Positions 34,835-45,778 of a DNA stretch of 64,000 nt are shown one piece after another. A program made the translations under genes and the position numbers. Below the pieces are notes generated by a model that saw only the letters and a program-made list of their open reading frames with translations, made no database searches and had not been told where the DNA came from. The DNA comes from Pseudomonas hunanensis. GTDB lineage: Bacteria > Pseudomonadota > Gammaproteobacteria > Pseudomonadales > Pseudomonadaceae. Location: NCBI RefSeq assembly GCF_013393325.1, contig NZ_QJRC01000088.1, positions 124,001-188,000 on the forward strand. The letters run 5' to 3'. How positions within the stretch are numbered: position 1 is the first letter of the stretch; each line of letters starts with the position of its first letter.

Positions 34835-37078
34835 ATGAATAATGAAGTGCTCACCCCTGTCGCGATCAAGGATGCCCAGGAGCTCCCAGAAGAGATGGTG
34901 CAGACCCCGCCTGACCTGCCGCCGGCGCCTGAGCCCGTAGCGGAGCAGGTGGCCGAGCCTGTGGCCCCGGTGCCCGCACCGGCCCCGGCAATCACCGTCC
35001 CTGGCCTGGACGACAGCAGCCTGTACATTCATCGCGAACTCTCGCAGTTGCAGTTCAACATCCGCGTGCTGGAACAGGCACTGGACGAGAACTACCCGTT
35101 GCTTGAACGGCTCAAGTTCCTGCTGATCTTCTCCAGCAACCTCGATGAGTTCTTCGAGATCCGCGTGGCCGGGTTGAAGAAGCAGATCAATTTTGCCCGT
35201 GAACAGGCCGGTGCCGATGGCTTGCAGCCGCACCAGGCGTTGGCGCGTATCAGCGAACTGGTGCACATCGAGGTAGAGCGCCAGTACGCGATCCTCAATG
35301 ACGTGCTGCTGCCGGAGCTGGAAAAGCATCAGATTCGCTTCATTCGCCGTCGTTACTGGACGCCCAAACTCAAGACCTGGGTGCGCCGCTATTTCCGCGA
35401 CGAAATCGCCCCGATCATCACCCCGATCGGCCTCGACCCGACCCACCCGTTCCCGTTGCTGGTGAACAAGAGCCTCAACTTCATCGTCGAGCTTGAGGGT
35501 GTGGACGCCTTCGGTCGCGATTCGGGCTTGGCGATCATCCCTGCCCCACGCCTGCTGCCACGGGTCATCCGCGTGCCTGAAGAGGTGGGTGGCCCGGGTG
35601 CCAACTACGTGTTCCTGTCGTCGATGATCCACGCGCACGCCGACGACCTGTTCCAGGGCATGAAGGTGAAGGGCTGCTACCAGTTCCGCCTCACCCGTAA
35701 CGCCGACCTGGCGCTGGACTCCGAAGAAGTCGACGACCTGGCCCGTGCTCTGCGTGGTGAGCTGTTCTCGCGCCGTTACGGCGATGCCGTGCGCCTGGAA
35801 GTGGCCGACACCTGCCCGAAACACCTGTCGGACTACCTGCTCAAGCAGTTCAGCCTCAGCGAAAGCGAGCTGTACCAGGTCAATGGCCCGGTCAACCTCA
35901 CCCGCCTGTTCAGCATTACCGGCCTGGACAGCCACCCGGAGCTTCAGTACACGCCGTTCACCCCGGCAATCCCCAAGCTGCTGGTGAACGCCGACAACAT
36001 TTTCAGCGTGATCAGCAAGCAGGACATCCTGCTGATGCACCCGTTCGAGTCCTTCACCCCGGTGGTCGACCTGCTGCGCCAGGCCGCCAAGGACCCACAT
36101 GTGCTCGCCGTGCGCCAGACCCTGTACCGCTCCGGGGCCAACTCGGAAATCGTCGACGCCCTGGTGGACGCGGCGCGTAACGGCAAGGAGGTCACTGCGG
36201 TGATCGAGTTGCGTGCGCGCTTCGACGAAGAGTCCAACCTGCAGATGGCCAGCCGCCTGCAAGCGGCCGGTGCGGTGGTGATCTACGGCGTGGTCGGGTT
36301 CAAGACCCACGCCAAGATGATGCTGATCCTGCGCCGCGAACAGGGCGAGATCGTGCGTTATGCGCACCTGGGTACCGGCAACTACCACGCCGGCAACGCC
36401 CGCCTGTACACCGACTACAGCCTGCTGACCTCTGACGACGCCCTCACCGAGGACGTTGGCAAGCTGTTCAGCCAGCTGATCGGCATGGGCAAGACCCTGC
36501 GCATGAAGAAGCTGCTGCACGCGCCGTTCACCCTGAAAAAGGGCATGCTCGACATGATCGCGCGGGAAACCCAGTTCGCCCTCGAAGGCAAGCCGGCGCA
36601 CATCATCGCCAAGTTCAACTCGCTGACCGACGCCAAGGTCATCAAGGCGCTGTACAAGGCCAGCCAGTCGGGTGTGAAAATCGACCTGGTGGTGCGCGGC
36701 ATGTGCTGCTTGCGCCCAGGTATTCCGGGGGTTTCGCACAACATTCAGGTGCGCTCGATCATCGGCCGCTTCCTCGAGCACACGCGGGTGTTCTACTTCC
36801 TCAATGGCGGCGAAGAGCAGATCTACCTGTCCAGCGCCGACTGGATGGAGCGCAACCTCGACAAGCGCGTCGAGACCTGCTTCCCGGTGGAAGGCAAGAA
36901 GCTGTTGCTGCGGGTGAAGAAGGAGCTGGAAGGCTACCTGACCGACAACACCCACGCCTGGACGTTGCAGCCAGACGGGCGCTACGTGCGTAGCACCCCG
37001 ACCGGCAATCAGAACCCGCGCAGTGCCCAGGCGACCCTGCTGGAGCGCCTGAGCAACCCGGTCCTCAACGTACGCTGA
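34835..37078 (+). CDS. ppk: Polyphosphate kinase Ppk1
   Basis: 747 residues. It makes polyphosphate from ATP. The N-terminal ~60 residues are a Pro/Ala-rich extension; the core begins [20 protein letters not shown]. His492 in FKTHAKMM is the expected autophosphorylated residue. AGGA precedes ATG 34835. The divergent gene is dedA; the convergent gene ppx overlaps its last 14 bp. Confidence 0.94.
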   Translation: MNNEVLTPVAIKDAQELPEEMVQTPPDLPPAPEPVAEQVAEPVAPVPAPAPAITVPGLDDSSLYIHRELSQLQFNIRVLEQALDENYPLLERLKFLLIFSSNLDEFFEIRVAGLKKQINFAREQAGADGLQPHQALARISELVHIEVERQYAILNDVLLPELEKHQIRFIRRRYWTPKLKTWVRRYFRDEIAPIITPIGLDPTHPFPLLVNKSLNFIVELEGVDAFGRDSGLAIIPAPRLLPRVIRVPEEVGGPGANYVFLSSMIHAHADDLFQGMKVKGCYQFRLTRNADLALDSEEVDDLARALRGELFSRRYGDAVRLEVADTCPKHLSDYLLKQFSLSESELYQVNGPVNLTRLFSITGLDSHPELQYTPFTPAIPKLLVNADNIFSVISKQDILLMHPFESFTPVVDLLRQAAKDPHVLAVRQTLYRSGANSEIVDALVDAARNGKEVTAVIELRARFDEESNLQMASRLQAAGAVVIYGVVGFKTHAKMMLILRREQGEIVRYAHLGTGNYHAGNARLYTDYSLLTSDDALTEDVGKLFSQLIGMGKTLRMKKLLHAPFTLKKGMLDMIARETQFALEGKPAHIIAKFNSLTDAKVIKALYKASQSGVKIDLVVRGMCCLRPGIPGVSHNIQVRSIIGRFLEHTRVFYFLNGGEEQIYLSSADWMERNLDKRVETCFPVEGKKLLLRVKKELEGYLTDNTHAWTLQPDGRYVRSTPTGNQNPRSAQATLLERLSNPVLNVR

Positions 37079-38567
37079 GGACGAAGCCGACCCGGGCCAG
37101 CCACTCCGCCTCGTTGGCGAAGTCGGCCTGGGTCAGCTGGTTCTGCTCCAGCCAACCTTCAGGGAAGGCTACATCCAGGCTGTTGTCGCCGCCCTTGAGC
37201 TCTACCTTTGGCATCTGCTGGGTGCCGCGAATGTGGTGGAACAGAATGGCAAAGCGCAGCAGCACGCACAGGCGCAGCAGCTTGACCCCTTCATCACCCA
37301 GCTCAGCGTAACGGTCCTTGGGGATGTTGCGACGGTGGCCGCGCACCAGCAGGGCCATCATCTGCTGATCTTCGCGAGAAAAGCCCGACAGGTCGGAGTG
37401 CTCGATCAGGTAGGCGCCATGCTTGTGGTAGTGATAGTGGGCAATGTCTAGCCCTATTTCGTGTATTTTCGCGGCCCAGCCAAGCAGATCGCGCCAATTT
37501 CCGTCTTTAAGGTCCCAGGCGTCGGCCACTTGGTCGAAGGCGTGCAATGCCTTGCGTTCCACACGCGCAGCCTGGCCCTGGTCCACGTGGTAGCGCTCCA
37601 TCAGCGAGTTCAAGGTGCGTTCGCGCACATCCTCGTGGTGGTGACGGCCGAGCAGGTCGAACAGCACACCTTCGCGCAGGGCACCGTCACAGTGGTCCAT
37701 GCGCTGCAGCTCCAGGGCATCGAAGATCGCTTCGAGAATCGCAAGGCCTGCGGGGAAGATGGTCCGGCGGTCCGGCTTGACGCCGTCGAAGTCGATCTTG
37801 TCGACCTCGCCCAGTTTGAACAGCTTGCGCTTGACCCAGGCCAGGCCTTCGGCGTTGACCTCGCCATTGCCCAGGCCGCCGGCCTTGATGGCGGCGCCGA
37901 TGGCGCGAATGGTACCGGACGAGCCAATGGCCTCGTCCCAGGTCAGGCGGTGCAGGGCATTTTCGATACTCATCAGCTCCAGGCGCGCGGCGGTGTACGC
38001 CTGGGCATAGCGGGCCGGGGTGATCTTGCCATCGCGGAAGTAGCGCTGGGTAAAGCTTACGCAACCCATCTGCAGGCTTTCGCGCAGCAGCGGCTCGAAA
38101 CGCTGGCCGATGATGAACTCGGTACTGCCGCCACCGATGTCTGCCACCAGGCGCTTGCCGGGGGTATCGGCCAGGGTGTGCGATACGCCCAGGTAGATCA
38201 GGCGCGCTTCTTCACGGCCGGAGATGACCTCGACCGGGTGGCCGAGGATGGCCTCGGCGCGCTGGATGAATTCGTTGCGGTTGCGCGCTTCGCGCAAGGC
38301 GTTGGTACCGACGATGCGTACGGAGCCTGCCGGCATGCCGTTGATCAGTTGAGAAAAGCGCTTGAGGCAATCCAGGCCTCTTTCCATAGACTCTTCACTG
38401 AGCTTGCGCTCTTCGTCGATGCCGGCGGCTAGCTGAACCTTCTCGCCGAGCCGCTCGAGAATGCGGATTTCGGTATGGTGGGCCTTGGCCACGACCATAT
38501 GAAAACTGTTGGAGCCAAGGTCGATGGCGGCGATCAGGGACAGGTTCTTCGCGATGGTATGCGGCAT
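37065..38567 (-). CDS. ppx: Exopolyphosphatase Ppx
   Basis: 500 residues of the ASKHA Ppx/GppA family. The phosphate-binding motifs are [15 protein letters not shown] at the N-terminus and [15 protein letters not shown]; the C-terminal HD-like domain begins around [12 protein letters not shown]. It releases phosphate from polyphosphate ends. ATG 38567 ([10 protein letters not shown]) is chosen; the frame is open to 38744 but lacks family similarity. Convergent with ppk, with a 14-bp overlap of the ends, so synthesis and breakdown genes face each other. Confidence 0.92.
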   Translation of the reverse strand: MPHTIAKNLSLIAAIDLGSNSFHMVVAKAHHTEIRILERLGEKVQLAAGIDEERKLSEESMERGLDCLKRFSQLINGMPAGSVRIVGTNALREARNRNEFIQRAEAILGHPVEVISGREEARLIYLGVSHTLADTPGKRLVADIGGGSTEFIIGQRFEPLLRESLQMGCVSFTQRYFRDGKITPARYAQAYTAARLELMSIENALHRLTWDEAIGSSGTIRAIGAAIKAGGLGNGEVNAEGLAWVKRKLFKLGEVDKIDFDGVKPDRRTIFPAGLAILEAIFDALELQRMDHCDGALREGVLFDLLGRHHHEDVRERTLNSLMERYHVDQGQAARVERKALHAFDQVADAWDLKDGNWRDLLGWAAKIHEIGLDIAHYHYHKHGAYLIEHSDLSGFSREDQQMMALLVRGHRRNIPKDRYAELGDEGVKLLRLCVLLRFAILFHHIRGTQQMPKVELKGGDNSLDVAFPEGWLEQNQLTQADFANEAEWLARVGFVLSVR

Positions 38568-38778
38568 GATCTGGTTGTTCTCGGTCGTTAACCTGGCAAT
38601 CGTGCCACGATAGCAGGCTGTCGCCAACGCGTGACACTCAGCCGGTGTGCTGGCCTTGATGCAAGGCAATGTGCCATTCGATTCTATGACGGCGACATGA
38701 CAGTTTCGATTCGCGGCTTCTTGCACAACTATAGTTACACTCAATCGTCCGCGGCTTCCTGTAGGCGGCGGGGGCGGC

Positions 38779-38784
38779 TATGAT
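38779..38784 (+). promoter_or_regulatory. Probable -10 element of trxA
   Basis: TATGAT, 40 bp upstream of the trxA ATG, with a weak TTCCTG -35 at 17-bp spacing. The rest of the 256-bp ppx-trxA gap shows nothing else I can name. Confidence 0.45.
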
Positions 38785-38823
38785 GGGCAACGTTTTTTAT
38801 TGCTTACGACCTTGGAGATTTCC

Positions 38824-39150
38824 ATGAGCGACAAAATCAAACACGTCACCGACGCCAGCTTCGAAGCCGACGTACTGCAGGCTCAAGGCCCGGTGCTGGT
38901 CGACTACTGGGCTGAATGGTGCGGCCCATGCAAGATGATCGCTCCGGTTCTGGACGACATCGCTGCCACCTACGAGGGCAAACTGACCGTCGCCAAGCTG
39001 AACATCGACGAGAACCAGGAAACCCCGGCCAAGCACGGCGTGCGCGGTATCCCGACGCTGATGCTGTTCAAGAACGGCAACGTCGAAGCCACCAAGGTTG
39101 GCGCTTTGTCCAAATCGCAGCTGGCCGCGTTCCTCGACGCCCACCTGTGA
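38824..39150 (+). CDS. trxA: Thioredoxin TrxA
   Basis: 108 residues with the redox motif WCGPCK (Cys33, Cys36) and the cis-Pro loop RGIPTLMLF. General cytoplasmic disulfide reductant. GGAG precedes ATG 38824. Single gene with its own promoter and terminator, upstream of rho as in many gammaproteobacteria. Confidence 0.96.
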   Translation: MSDKIKHVTDASFEADVLQAQGPVLVDYWAEWCGPCKMIAPVLDDIAATYEGKLTVAKLNIDENQETPAKHGVRGIPTLMLFKNGNVEATKVGALSKSQLAAFLDAHL

Positions 39151-39154
39151 TGTG

Positions 39155-39187
39155 AAAAGGCCCCGCAAATGCGGGGCTTTTCTTTTT
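39155..39187 (+). terminator. Rho-independent terminator of trxA
   Basis: AAAAGGCCCCGCAAATGCGG followed by GGCTTTTCTTTTT. Confidence 0.92.
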
Positions 39188-39219
39188 CAGAGCACTAGAC
39201 GCAGAAAAAAGCAAGTGTT

Positions 39220-39370
39220 ACATTCGGCCTCGCACTGCTTTTCCAGTGCCCTCTACACGCCGTCGCCGAAGCATCCCTAATTCGAATCAGTACGCGATCC
39301 TGTCGCCATCTAGCGGCGCGGCCTCATTAAGCCAGAAGCTTAATTCTCCCTTCTTACATGATTACGTCAC
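39220..39370 (+). ncRNA. Structured leader of rho (location of the Pseudomon-Rho RNA motif)
   Basis: A conserved RNA named Pseudomon-Rho is described upstream of rho in Pseudomonas. Here the leader holds GCACTG-N6-CAGTGC (39232-39249) and ATTAAGC-N5-GCTTAAT (39326-39344) hairpins plus a CGCC/GGCG stem. It probably serves rho autoregulation. I recognise it by position and structure, not by alignment to the family model. Confidence 0.55.
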
Positions 39371-39377
39371 TCCCCTT

Positions 39378-40637
<1,260 letters not shown>

Positions 40638-40654
40638 GATCGTCGTACCACGCA

Positions 40655-40680
40655 AAGGCCGGGGAAACCCGGCTTTTTGC
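40655..40680 (+). terminator. Rho-independent terminator of rho
   Basis: AAAGGCCGGGGAAACCCGGC followed by TTTTTG. Confidence 0.9.
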
Positions 40681-40760
40681 TATCTGTATTTTGGCTATTG
40701 CGGCCCTATCGGCGCTACACTCTGCACCCCCGACCGATACGGCCAACACGAGGCTCCTGC

Positions 40761-42227
40761 ATGCAGTATCGCGACTTGCGCGACTTCATCCGTGGCCTGG
40801 AACAGCGCGGCGAGCTCAAGCGCATCCAGGTTCCGATCTCCCCCGTCCTGGAAATGACCGAGGTCTGCGACCGCACCCTGCGTGCCAAAGGCCCGGCGTT
40901 GCTGTTCGAAAAGCCCACCGGTTTCGACATCCCGGTGCTGGGCAACCTGTTCGGCACCCCGGAGCGGGTGGCCATGGGCATGGGCGCCGAGTCGGTCGAT
41001 GAGCTGCGGGAAATCGGCAAGCTGCTGGCCTTCCTCAAGGAGCCCGAGCCGCCCAAGGGCCTGAAGGACGCCTGGTCGAAGCTGCCGATCTTCAAGAAGG
41101 TCGTGTCGATGGCGCCGAAAGTGGTCAAGGACGCGGTGTGCCAGGAAGTGGTGGTCGAGGGTGACGATGTCGACCTCGGCGCTCTGCCGATTCAGCACTG
41201 CTGGCCAGGCGACGTGGCGCCGCTGATCACCTGGGGCCTTACCGTGACCCGTGGCCCGAACAAGGACCGCCAGAACCTGGGCATCTACCGCCAGCAGGTG
41301 ATCGGCCGCAACAAGGTCATCATGCGCTGGCTGAGCCACCGTGGCGGTGCCTTGGATTACCGTGAGTGGTGCGAGAAGAATCCCGGCCAGCCGTTCCCGG
41401 TCGCCGTGGCCCTGGGCGCTGACCCCGCGACCATCCTCGGTGCCGTGACCCCGGTGCCGGACACCCTCTCCGAGTACGCCTTTGCCGGCCTGCTGCGCGG
41501 CAATCGCACCGAGCTGGTCAAGTGCCGCGGCAGCAACCTGCAGGTACCGGCCACCGCCGAAATCATTCTGGAAGGCGTGATCCACCCAGGCGAAATGGCC
41601 CCGGAAGGCCCCTATGGCGACCACACCGGCTACTACAACGAAGTGGACAGCTTCCCGGTGTTCACTGTCGAGCGCATCACCCACCGGCAGAAACCGATCT
41701 ACCACAGCACCTACACCGGTCGGCCGCCAGATGAGCCGGCGATTCTCGGTGTGGCACTGAACGAAGTGTTCGTGCCGATCCTGCAAAAGCAGTTCCCGGA
41801 AATCACCGATTTCTACCTGCCGCCGGAAGGCTGCTCGTACCGCATGGCGGTGGTGACCATGAAAAAGCAGTATCCGGGCCATGCCAAGCGCGTAATGCTG
41901 GGTGTGTGGTCGTTCCTGCGACAGTTCATGTACACCAAGTTCGTTATTGTCACCGATGACGATATCAACGCCCGCGACTGGAACGATGTGATCTGGGCCA
42001 TTACCACGCGCATGGACCCCAAGCGTGATACGGTGATGATCGACAACACGCCGATCGACTACCTGGACTTTGCGTCGCCGGTATCGGGCCTGGGGTCGAA
42101 GATGGGCCTGGACGCCACGCACAAGTGGCCGGGCGAGACTACACGCGAATGGGGACGGGTTATCGTCAAGGACGAAGCCGTCACCCGCCGTATCGATGAG
42201 CTGTGGGATCAGTTGGGAATAGATTGA
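40761..42227 (+). CDS. ubiD: 4-hydroxy-3-polyprenylbenzoate decarboxylase UbiD
   Basis: 488 residues. It decarboxylates the ubiquinone precursor with prenylated FMN. UbiD family blocks: [53 protein letters not shown] (with the catalytic acid region) and [23 protein letters not shown] 40761 follows GAGGCTC. Its stop overlaps the start of the flavoreductase gene by 1 nt. Confidence 0.95.
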   Translation: MQYRDLRDFIRGLEQRGELKRIQVPISPVLEMTEVCDRTLRAKGPALLFEKPTGFDIPVLGNLFGTPERVAMGMGAESVDELREIGKLLAFLKEPEPPKGLKDAWSKLPIFKKVVSMAPKVVKDAVCQEVVVEGDDVDLGALPIQHCWPGDVAPLITWGLTVTRGPNKDRQNLGIYRQQVIGRNKVIMRWLSHRGGALDYREWCEKNPGQPFPVAVALGADPATILGAVTPVPDTLSEYAFAGLLRGNRTELVKCRGSNLQVPATAEIILEGVIHPGEMAPEGPYGDHTGYYNEVDSFPVFTVERITHRQKPIYHSTYTGRPPDEPAILGVALNEVFVPILQKQFPEITDFYLPPEGCSYRMAVVTMKKQYPGHAKRVMLGVWSFLRQFMYTKFVIVTDDDINARDWNDVIWAITTRMDPKRDTVMIDNTPIDYLDFASPVSGLGSKMGLDATHKWPGETTREWGRVIVKDEAVTRRIDELWDQLGID

Positions 42228-43195
42228 TGCAGGTAACGTTGCAGCCGTCCGGGGCGGTGCTGGCGCTCGAACCCGGGGAACGGATCCTGGATGGAGCGCG
42301 GCGGCTGGGCTATGACTGCCCGAACAGCTGCCGCAATGGCAATTGCCATGTCTGCGCCGCGTTATTGGTCGAAGGCCGGGTACGCCAGGAAGGCGAAGTC
42401 CGCGACCATGGCGAGTTGTTCACCTGCATTGCCGAACCGCTGGAGGATTGCGTGTTGCTCTGGGATGGTGTGCTCGCCTTGGGCGAGCTGCCGGTGCGCA
42501 AGCTGGCGTGCAACGTCAGCGAATGCGTCGACGTTGGTGGCGACGTCTGGCGGGTGCGTTTGCGCGCGCCGGCCGGTAAGCCACCGCGCTACCACGCCGG
42601 GCAGTACCTGATGATCGAGCGTGAGGGTGGCAAGCAGGCCGCTTTTTCGCTGGCCTCCGCCCCCCACGCCGGGCGTGAGCTGGAGCTGCACGTGCTGGCG
42701 CGAGAGCCCAGCGCACAGCAACTGATCGAGCAACTCAAGCGTGACGGTCTGGCACGTATCGAAATGCCGTTTGGCGACACCCACCTGGCCGAGTTGCCCG
42801 ACGGGCCGTTGGTGCTGATTGCCGCCGGTACCGGCATGGGCCAGATGCACAGCCTGCTCGAGCATTGCCGAGCCAATGGCTTCAAGCACCCGGTACACCT
42901 GTACTGGGGCGTGCGCCGGCCCGAAGACTTCTATCAGATCGAGCACTGGGACGAATGGCAGCGCCTGCCTAACCTGTTCCTGCACCAGGTGGTCAGCGAC
43001 CTGTGCGGCTGGGAAGGCCGTTGCGGCATGTTGCATGAAGCGGTTTGCGAAGACATTGACGACCTCAACAGCGTGCATGTGTATGCCAGCGGTTCGCCGA
43101 ACATGATCTACGCCACCCTCGACGCCCTGGTCGAGGCCGGTATGGATGCGCACCGCATGCGTGCCGATGTGTTTGCCTACGCGCCACGTGGTTAA
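42227..43195 (+). CDS. Ferredoxin-type flavin/NAD(P)H reductase (Fre-like with N-terminal 2Fe-2S domain)
   Basis: 322 residues. An N-terminal plant-type [2Fe-2S] domain with Cys35, Cys40, Cys43 and Cys67 precedes an FAD domain (RYHAGQYLMI) and an NAD-binding domain (PLVLIAAGTGMGQMHSLLEH). Usually annotated as CDP-6-deoxy-delta-3,4-glucoseen reductase, but no sugar genes are near; a flavin reductase role is more likely. ATG overlaps the ubiD stop (TGATG), so translation is coupled. Confidence 0.85.
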   Translation: MQVTLQPSGAVLALEPGERILDGARRLGYDCPNSCRNGNCHVCAALLVEGRVRQEGEVRDHGELFTCIAEPLEDCVLLWDGVLALGELPVRKLACNVSECVDVGGDVWRVRLRAPAGKPPRYHAGQYLMIEREGGKQAAFSLASAPHAGRELELHVLAREPSAQQLIEQLKRDGLARIEMPFGDTHLAELPDGPLVLIAAGTGMGQMHSLLEHCRANGFKHPVHLYWGVRRPEDFYQIEHWDEWQRLPNLFLHQVVSDLCGWEGRCGMLHEAVCEDIDDLNSVHVYASGSPNMIYATLDALVEAGMDAHRMRADVFAYAPRG

Positions 43196-43221
43196 TAACC
43201 AAAGTTTGCAAGTATGGGTAT

Positions 43222-43244
43222 AAGGCGGTAATTGTTACCGCCTT
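43222..43244 (+). terminator. Perfect 10-bp hairpin after the flavoreductase gene
   Basis: AAGGCGGTAA-TTG-TTACCGCCTT, 27 nt past the stop. The T-run is short, so it is a likely but not typical terminator. The remaining ~200 bp up to chaC show no clear feature. Confidence 0.6.
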
Positions 43245-43441
43245 GGCCATTAACTTTCACAGTGGCTGAAACAGTATTTCCCAGTCGTCGGAACCGCGCA
43301 TGAAACACTGACGCGAGGGCTTGAGTATTCCTGCAATTCTGGCCTATGGTTACTGCAAGCGCCCCGGGTAAAGCGGCCTGGGGCTGCAGCGTAATCGAAT
43401 TTCGCTACATCCGTAGTTCACAGGGATAATGGCGGCAGCTT

Positions 43442-44092
43442 ATGTCGGCACTTGAAAGTATGTCCTGGGAAGTTTCATATCCTCCGGCACTCGACTTCGG
43501 TCAGCAACATACTCACGATCAGTTGTTCAACTCCATGAAGACGACCATGTCTCGGCATCAGGGCGGGCCTGTGTGGCTGTTCGCTTATGGTTCGTTGATT
43601 TGGCGCCCCGAGTGCAATTCGGTGGAACGTCAGCGCGCGCGGGTGCATGGTTATCACCGGGGCTTGTACCTGTGGTCGCACGAACACCGTGGCACCCCGG
43701 AAACCCCTGGGCTGGTGTTTGGCCTGGACCGTGGTGGCTCCTGCAGCGGCTTTGCCTATCGGCTGGATGAAAGCAGCCTGGATGACTCGCTGATGGCCCT
43801 ATGGCAACGGGAGATGCCGTACCCGGCCTACCGGCCGCACTGGCTTAGCTGCCGGTTGGGCGATGGCAGCAAGGTGCAGGCATTGGGCTTTGTGCTGGAG
43901 CGGCATTTACCCTGTTATGCGGGGAATCTGCCGGATACCTTGCTCAGCCAGATTCTGGCCAGTGCCAAGGGGCGTTATGGCACCACGCGCGACTATGTGG
44001 AGCAGACGTTGAATGCCTTGCGCAGCCACCAGATGCCCGATCGCAACCTGGAGGCGCGGTTCCGGCGTTGCCATAACCTGCGCGAAGTGTGA
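43442..44092 (+). CDS. chaC: ChaC-type glutathione-specific gamma-glutamylcyclotransferase
   Basis: 216 residues. WLFAYGSLIWRPECNSVERQ is the ChaC substrate loop; the catalytic Glu is in LWQREMPYPAYRP. ChaC degrades glutathione to 5-oxoproline and Cys-Gly. The N-terminal ~35 residues (MSALESMSWEVSYPP) precede the fold; an internal Met at residue 36 (MSRHQGGPVW) is an alternative start, because the ribosome binding site at 43442 is weak. Confidence 0.85.
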   Translation: MSALESMSWEVSYPPALDFGQQHTHDQLFNSMKTTMSRHQGGPVWLFAYGSLIWRPECNSVERQRARVHGYHRGLYLWSHEHRGTPETPGLVFGLDRGGSCSGFAYRLDESSLDDSLMALWQREMPYPAYRPHWLSCRLGDGSKVQALGFVLERHLPCYAGNLPDTLLSQILASAKGRYGTTRDYVEQTLNALRSHQMPDRNLEARFRRCHNLREV

Positions 44093-44104
44093 ACAACCTC
44101 TACC

Positions 44105-44136
44105 GGCCTCTTCGCGGGGTTTTCTGCGAAGAGGCC
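44105..44136. repeat. Single REP palindrome
   Basis: GGCCTCTTCGCGGGG / TCTGCGAAGAGGCC between convergent chaC and the oxidoreductase gene. Confidence 0.7.
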
Positions 44137-44145
44137 TGAACTGCC

Positions 44146-45123
44146 TTACTTGGCCAACACCACCAACTTACCCACAGCCTGGCGCTGCCCCAGCTTCTCG
44201 ATGGCGGCCCCAGCCTCGGCCAGTGGATAAGTCTGCGACACCAATGGCTTCAACTTGCCCTCGGCATGCCAGGCAAACAGCTGCTTGAAGTTGGCTGCAT
44301 TATCCTGCGGCTGGCGCTGGGCAAACGCGCCCCAGAACACCCCCAGTACCGCCGCACCCTTGAGCAGCACCAGGTTGGCCGCCAGCTGGGGAATGCTGCC
44401 GCTGGCAAAACCCACCACCAGCAGCCGGCCATTCCAGGCCAACCCGCGTACCGCTTGCTCGAATAGCTCGCCACCGACCGGGTCGTAGATCACGTCGACC
44501 CCCTGGCCGCCGGTCAGGCGCTTGATTTCTTCGCGCAGGCTGGCCTGGCTGTAGTCGATCAGCTCATCCGCCCCGGCCGCTTTGGCCACGGCCAGTTTCT
44601 CGGCACTGCTGGCTGCCGCGATCACTCGCGCGCCCATGGCCTTGCCGATTTCCACCGCCGCCAGCCCGACCCCACCGGAAGCGCCCAGCACCAGCAAGGT
44701 CTCGCCTGCTTGTAACTGACCGCGCTGACGCAGGGCGTGCATCGAGGTGCCGTAGGTCATGCCGAACGCCGCAGCGGTGGTGAAGTCCATGCTCGCCGGG
44801 ATCGGCAGCACGTTGTAGAAAGGCACCGCCACCTGCTCGGCGAACGCACCCCAGCCGGTCAGCGCCATGACCCGGTCGCCCACCTTGAACGTGCCAGCCT
44901 TTTCCCCGACTGCAGCCACCACCCCCGCCGCTTCGCCGCCAGGGGAGAACGGTAGTGGAGGTTGGAACTGGTACTTGCCTTCGATGATCAGCGTGTCGGG
45001 GAAGTTGACCCCGGCAGCCTGCACGTCCAGCAGGATCTCGTTTTTCTTCGGCTGCGGGCTGGCCACGTCTTCCAGTACCAGATCGCGCGCCGGACCCAGG
45101 GTTTTGCACAACACGGCTTTCAT
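44146..45123 (-). CDS. NADPH:quinone oxidoreductase-like (zinc-free MDR family)
   Basis: 325 residues. The MDR fold begins MKAVLCKTLGPARDLVLEDV; the Rossmann motif is VLGASGGVGLAAVEIGKAMG. The cysteine and histidine ligands for zinc are absent, which places it with the Qor group. Substrate unknown; NADPH use is inferred from family. The frame is open to 45363 over the divergent gene's leader; ATG 45123 is the family start. Confidence 0.85.
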   Translation of the reverse strand: MKAVLCKTLGPARDLVLEDVASPQPKKNEILLDVQAAGVNFPDTLIIEGKYQFQPPLPFSPGGEAAGVVAAVGEKAGTFKVGDRVMALTGWGAFAEQVAVPFYNVLPIPASMDFTTAAAFGMTYGTSMHALRQRGQLQAGETLLVLGASGGVGLAAVEIGKAMGARVIAAASSAEKLAVAKAAGADELIDYSQASLREEIKRLTGGQGVDVIYDPVGGELFEQAVRGLAWNGRLLVVGFASGSIPQLAANLVLLKGAAVLGVFWGAFAQRQPQDNAANFKQLFAWHAEGKLKPLVSQTYPLAEAGAAIEKLGQRQAVGKLVVLAK

Positions 45124-45280
45124 CGGGGCTATTCCTTTGCGGGTAATGGCCGATAAGTGTAGGAGGGCCGCTTGCCGGGTCAACGAGCATGGCCTGCCCT
45201 GATGGGCCGGCATAAGCCCGGGCTTGGGTTTGAGCGGTGTGCTGGGTAAGCTGGCGCCAACTGTATTGAGGAGCGAATTC

Positions 45281-45685
45281 GTGAAAGCGTTGATCTTGAT
45301 GGTGCTGGCGTTGCTGCTGCCGGCTGCGGCCATGGCCGAAGAAGCCAAGGAAGGGGCGCCCAAGGTCGCCTACATCAGCCTGAGCCCGCCCTTTGTCGGC
45401 AACTATGCCCTCGACGGCGGCCCGCGGCTGCGGGTGTACAAGGCCGACGTGGCCCTGCGCGTGACCGGCGACGAAGCAGCCAAGGCGGTGCAGCACCACG
45501 AGCCATTGATCCGTAATCAGCTGGTGGCGCTGTTCACTCAGCAGACGGTGGACAGCATGAGCAATGTCGAGGCCAAGGAACACCTGCGCCAAGAGGCACT
45601 GAAGCAGGTGCAGCAAGTGCTGGAGGCGGAAGAGGGCAAGCCGATTGTTGAAGACTTGCTGTTCAACAACCTGATCGTGCAGTGA
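45281..45685 (+). CDS. FliL-like secreted protein (GTG start)
   Basis: 134 residues. A cleavable signal (ALILMVLALLLPAAAMAEEA) precedes a FliL-like domain (VAYISLSPPFVGNYALDGGP, RLRVYKADVALRVTGDEAAK, PLIRNQLVALFTQQTVDSMS, VEDLLFNNLIVQ). True FliL keeps an N-terminal membrane anchor; this one appears to be exported. GAGGAG lies before GTG 45281. No flagellar genes are near. Role unknown. Confidence 0.8.
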   Translation: MKALILMVLALLLPAAAMAEEAKEGAPKVAYISLSPPFVGNYALDGGPRLRVYKADVALRVTGDEAAKAVQHHEPLIRNQLVALFTQQTVDSMSNVEAKEHLRQEALKQVQQVLEAEEGKPIVEDLLFNNLIVQ

Positions 45686-45689
45686 TCAA

Positions 45690-45778
45690 CTGTGGGAGCG
45701 GGCGAGCCCGCGAACACCGGCGAAGCCGGTGCCATTCACCGCACTGCCTGCTTCGCGGGCTCGCCCGCTCCCACAGGG
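45690..45778. repeat. REP doublet
   Basis: CTGTGGGAGCGGGCGAGCCC and its complement at the far end, around a CACCGGCGAAGCCGGTG hairpin. It separates the FliL-like gene from the convergent ABC permease gene. Confidence 0.82.

Noticed and set aside
33977..36955. 992-codon open frame on the minus strand through dedA and opposite ppk
   Set aside because: Only its last 215 codons (from ATG 34621) encode a protein with family motifs (DedA). The rest is antisense to ppk and has the composition expected from GC-rich third positions.
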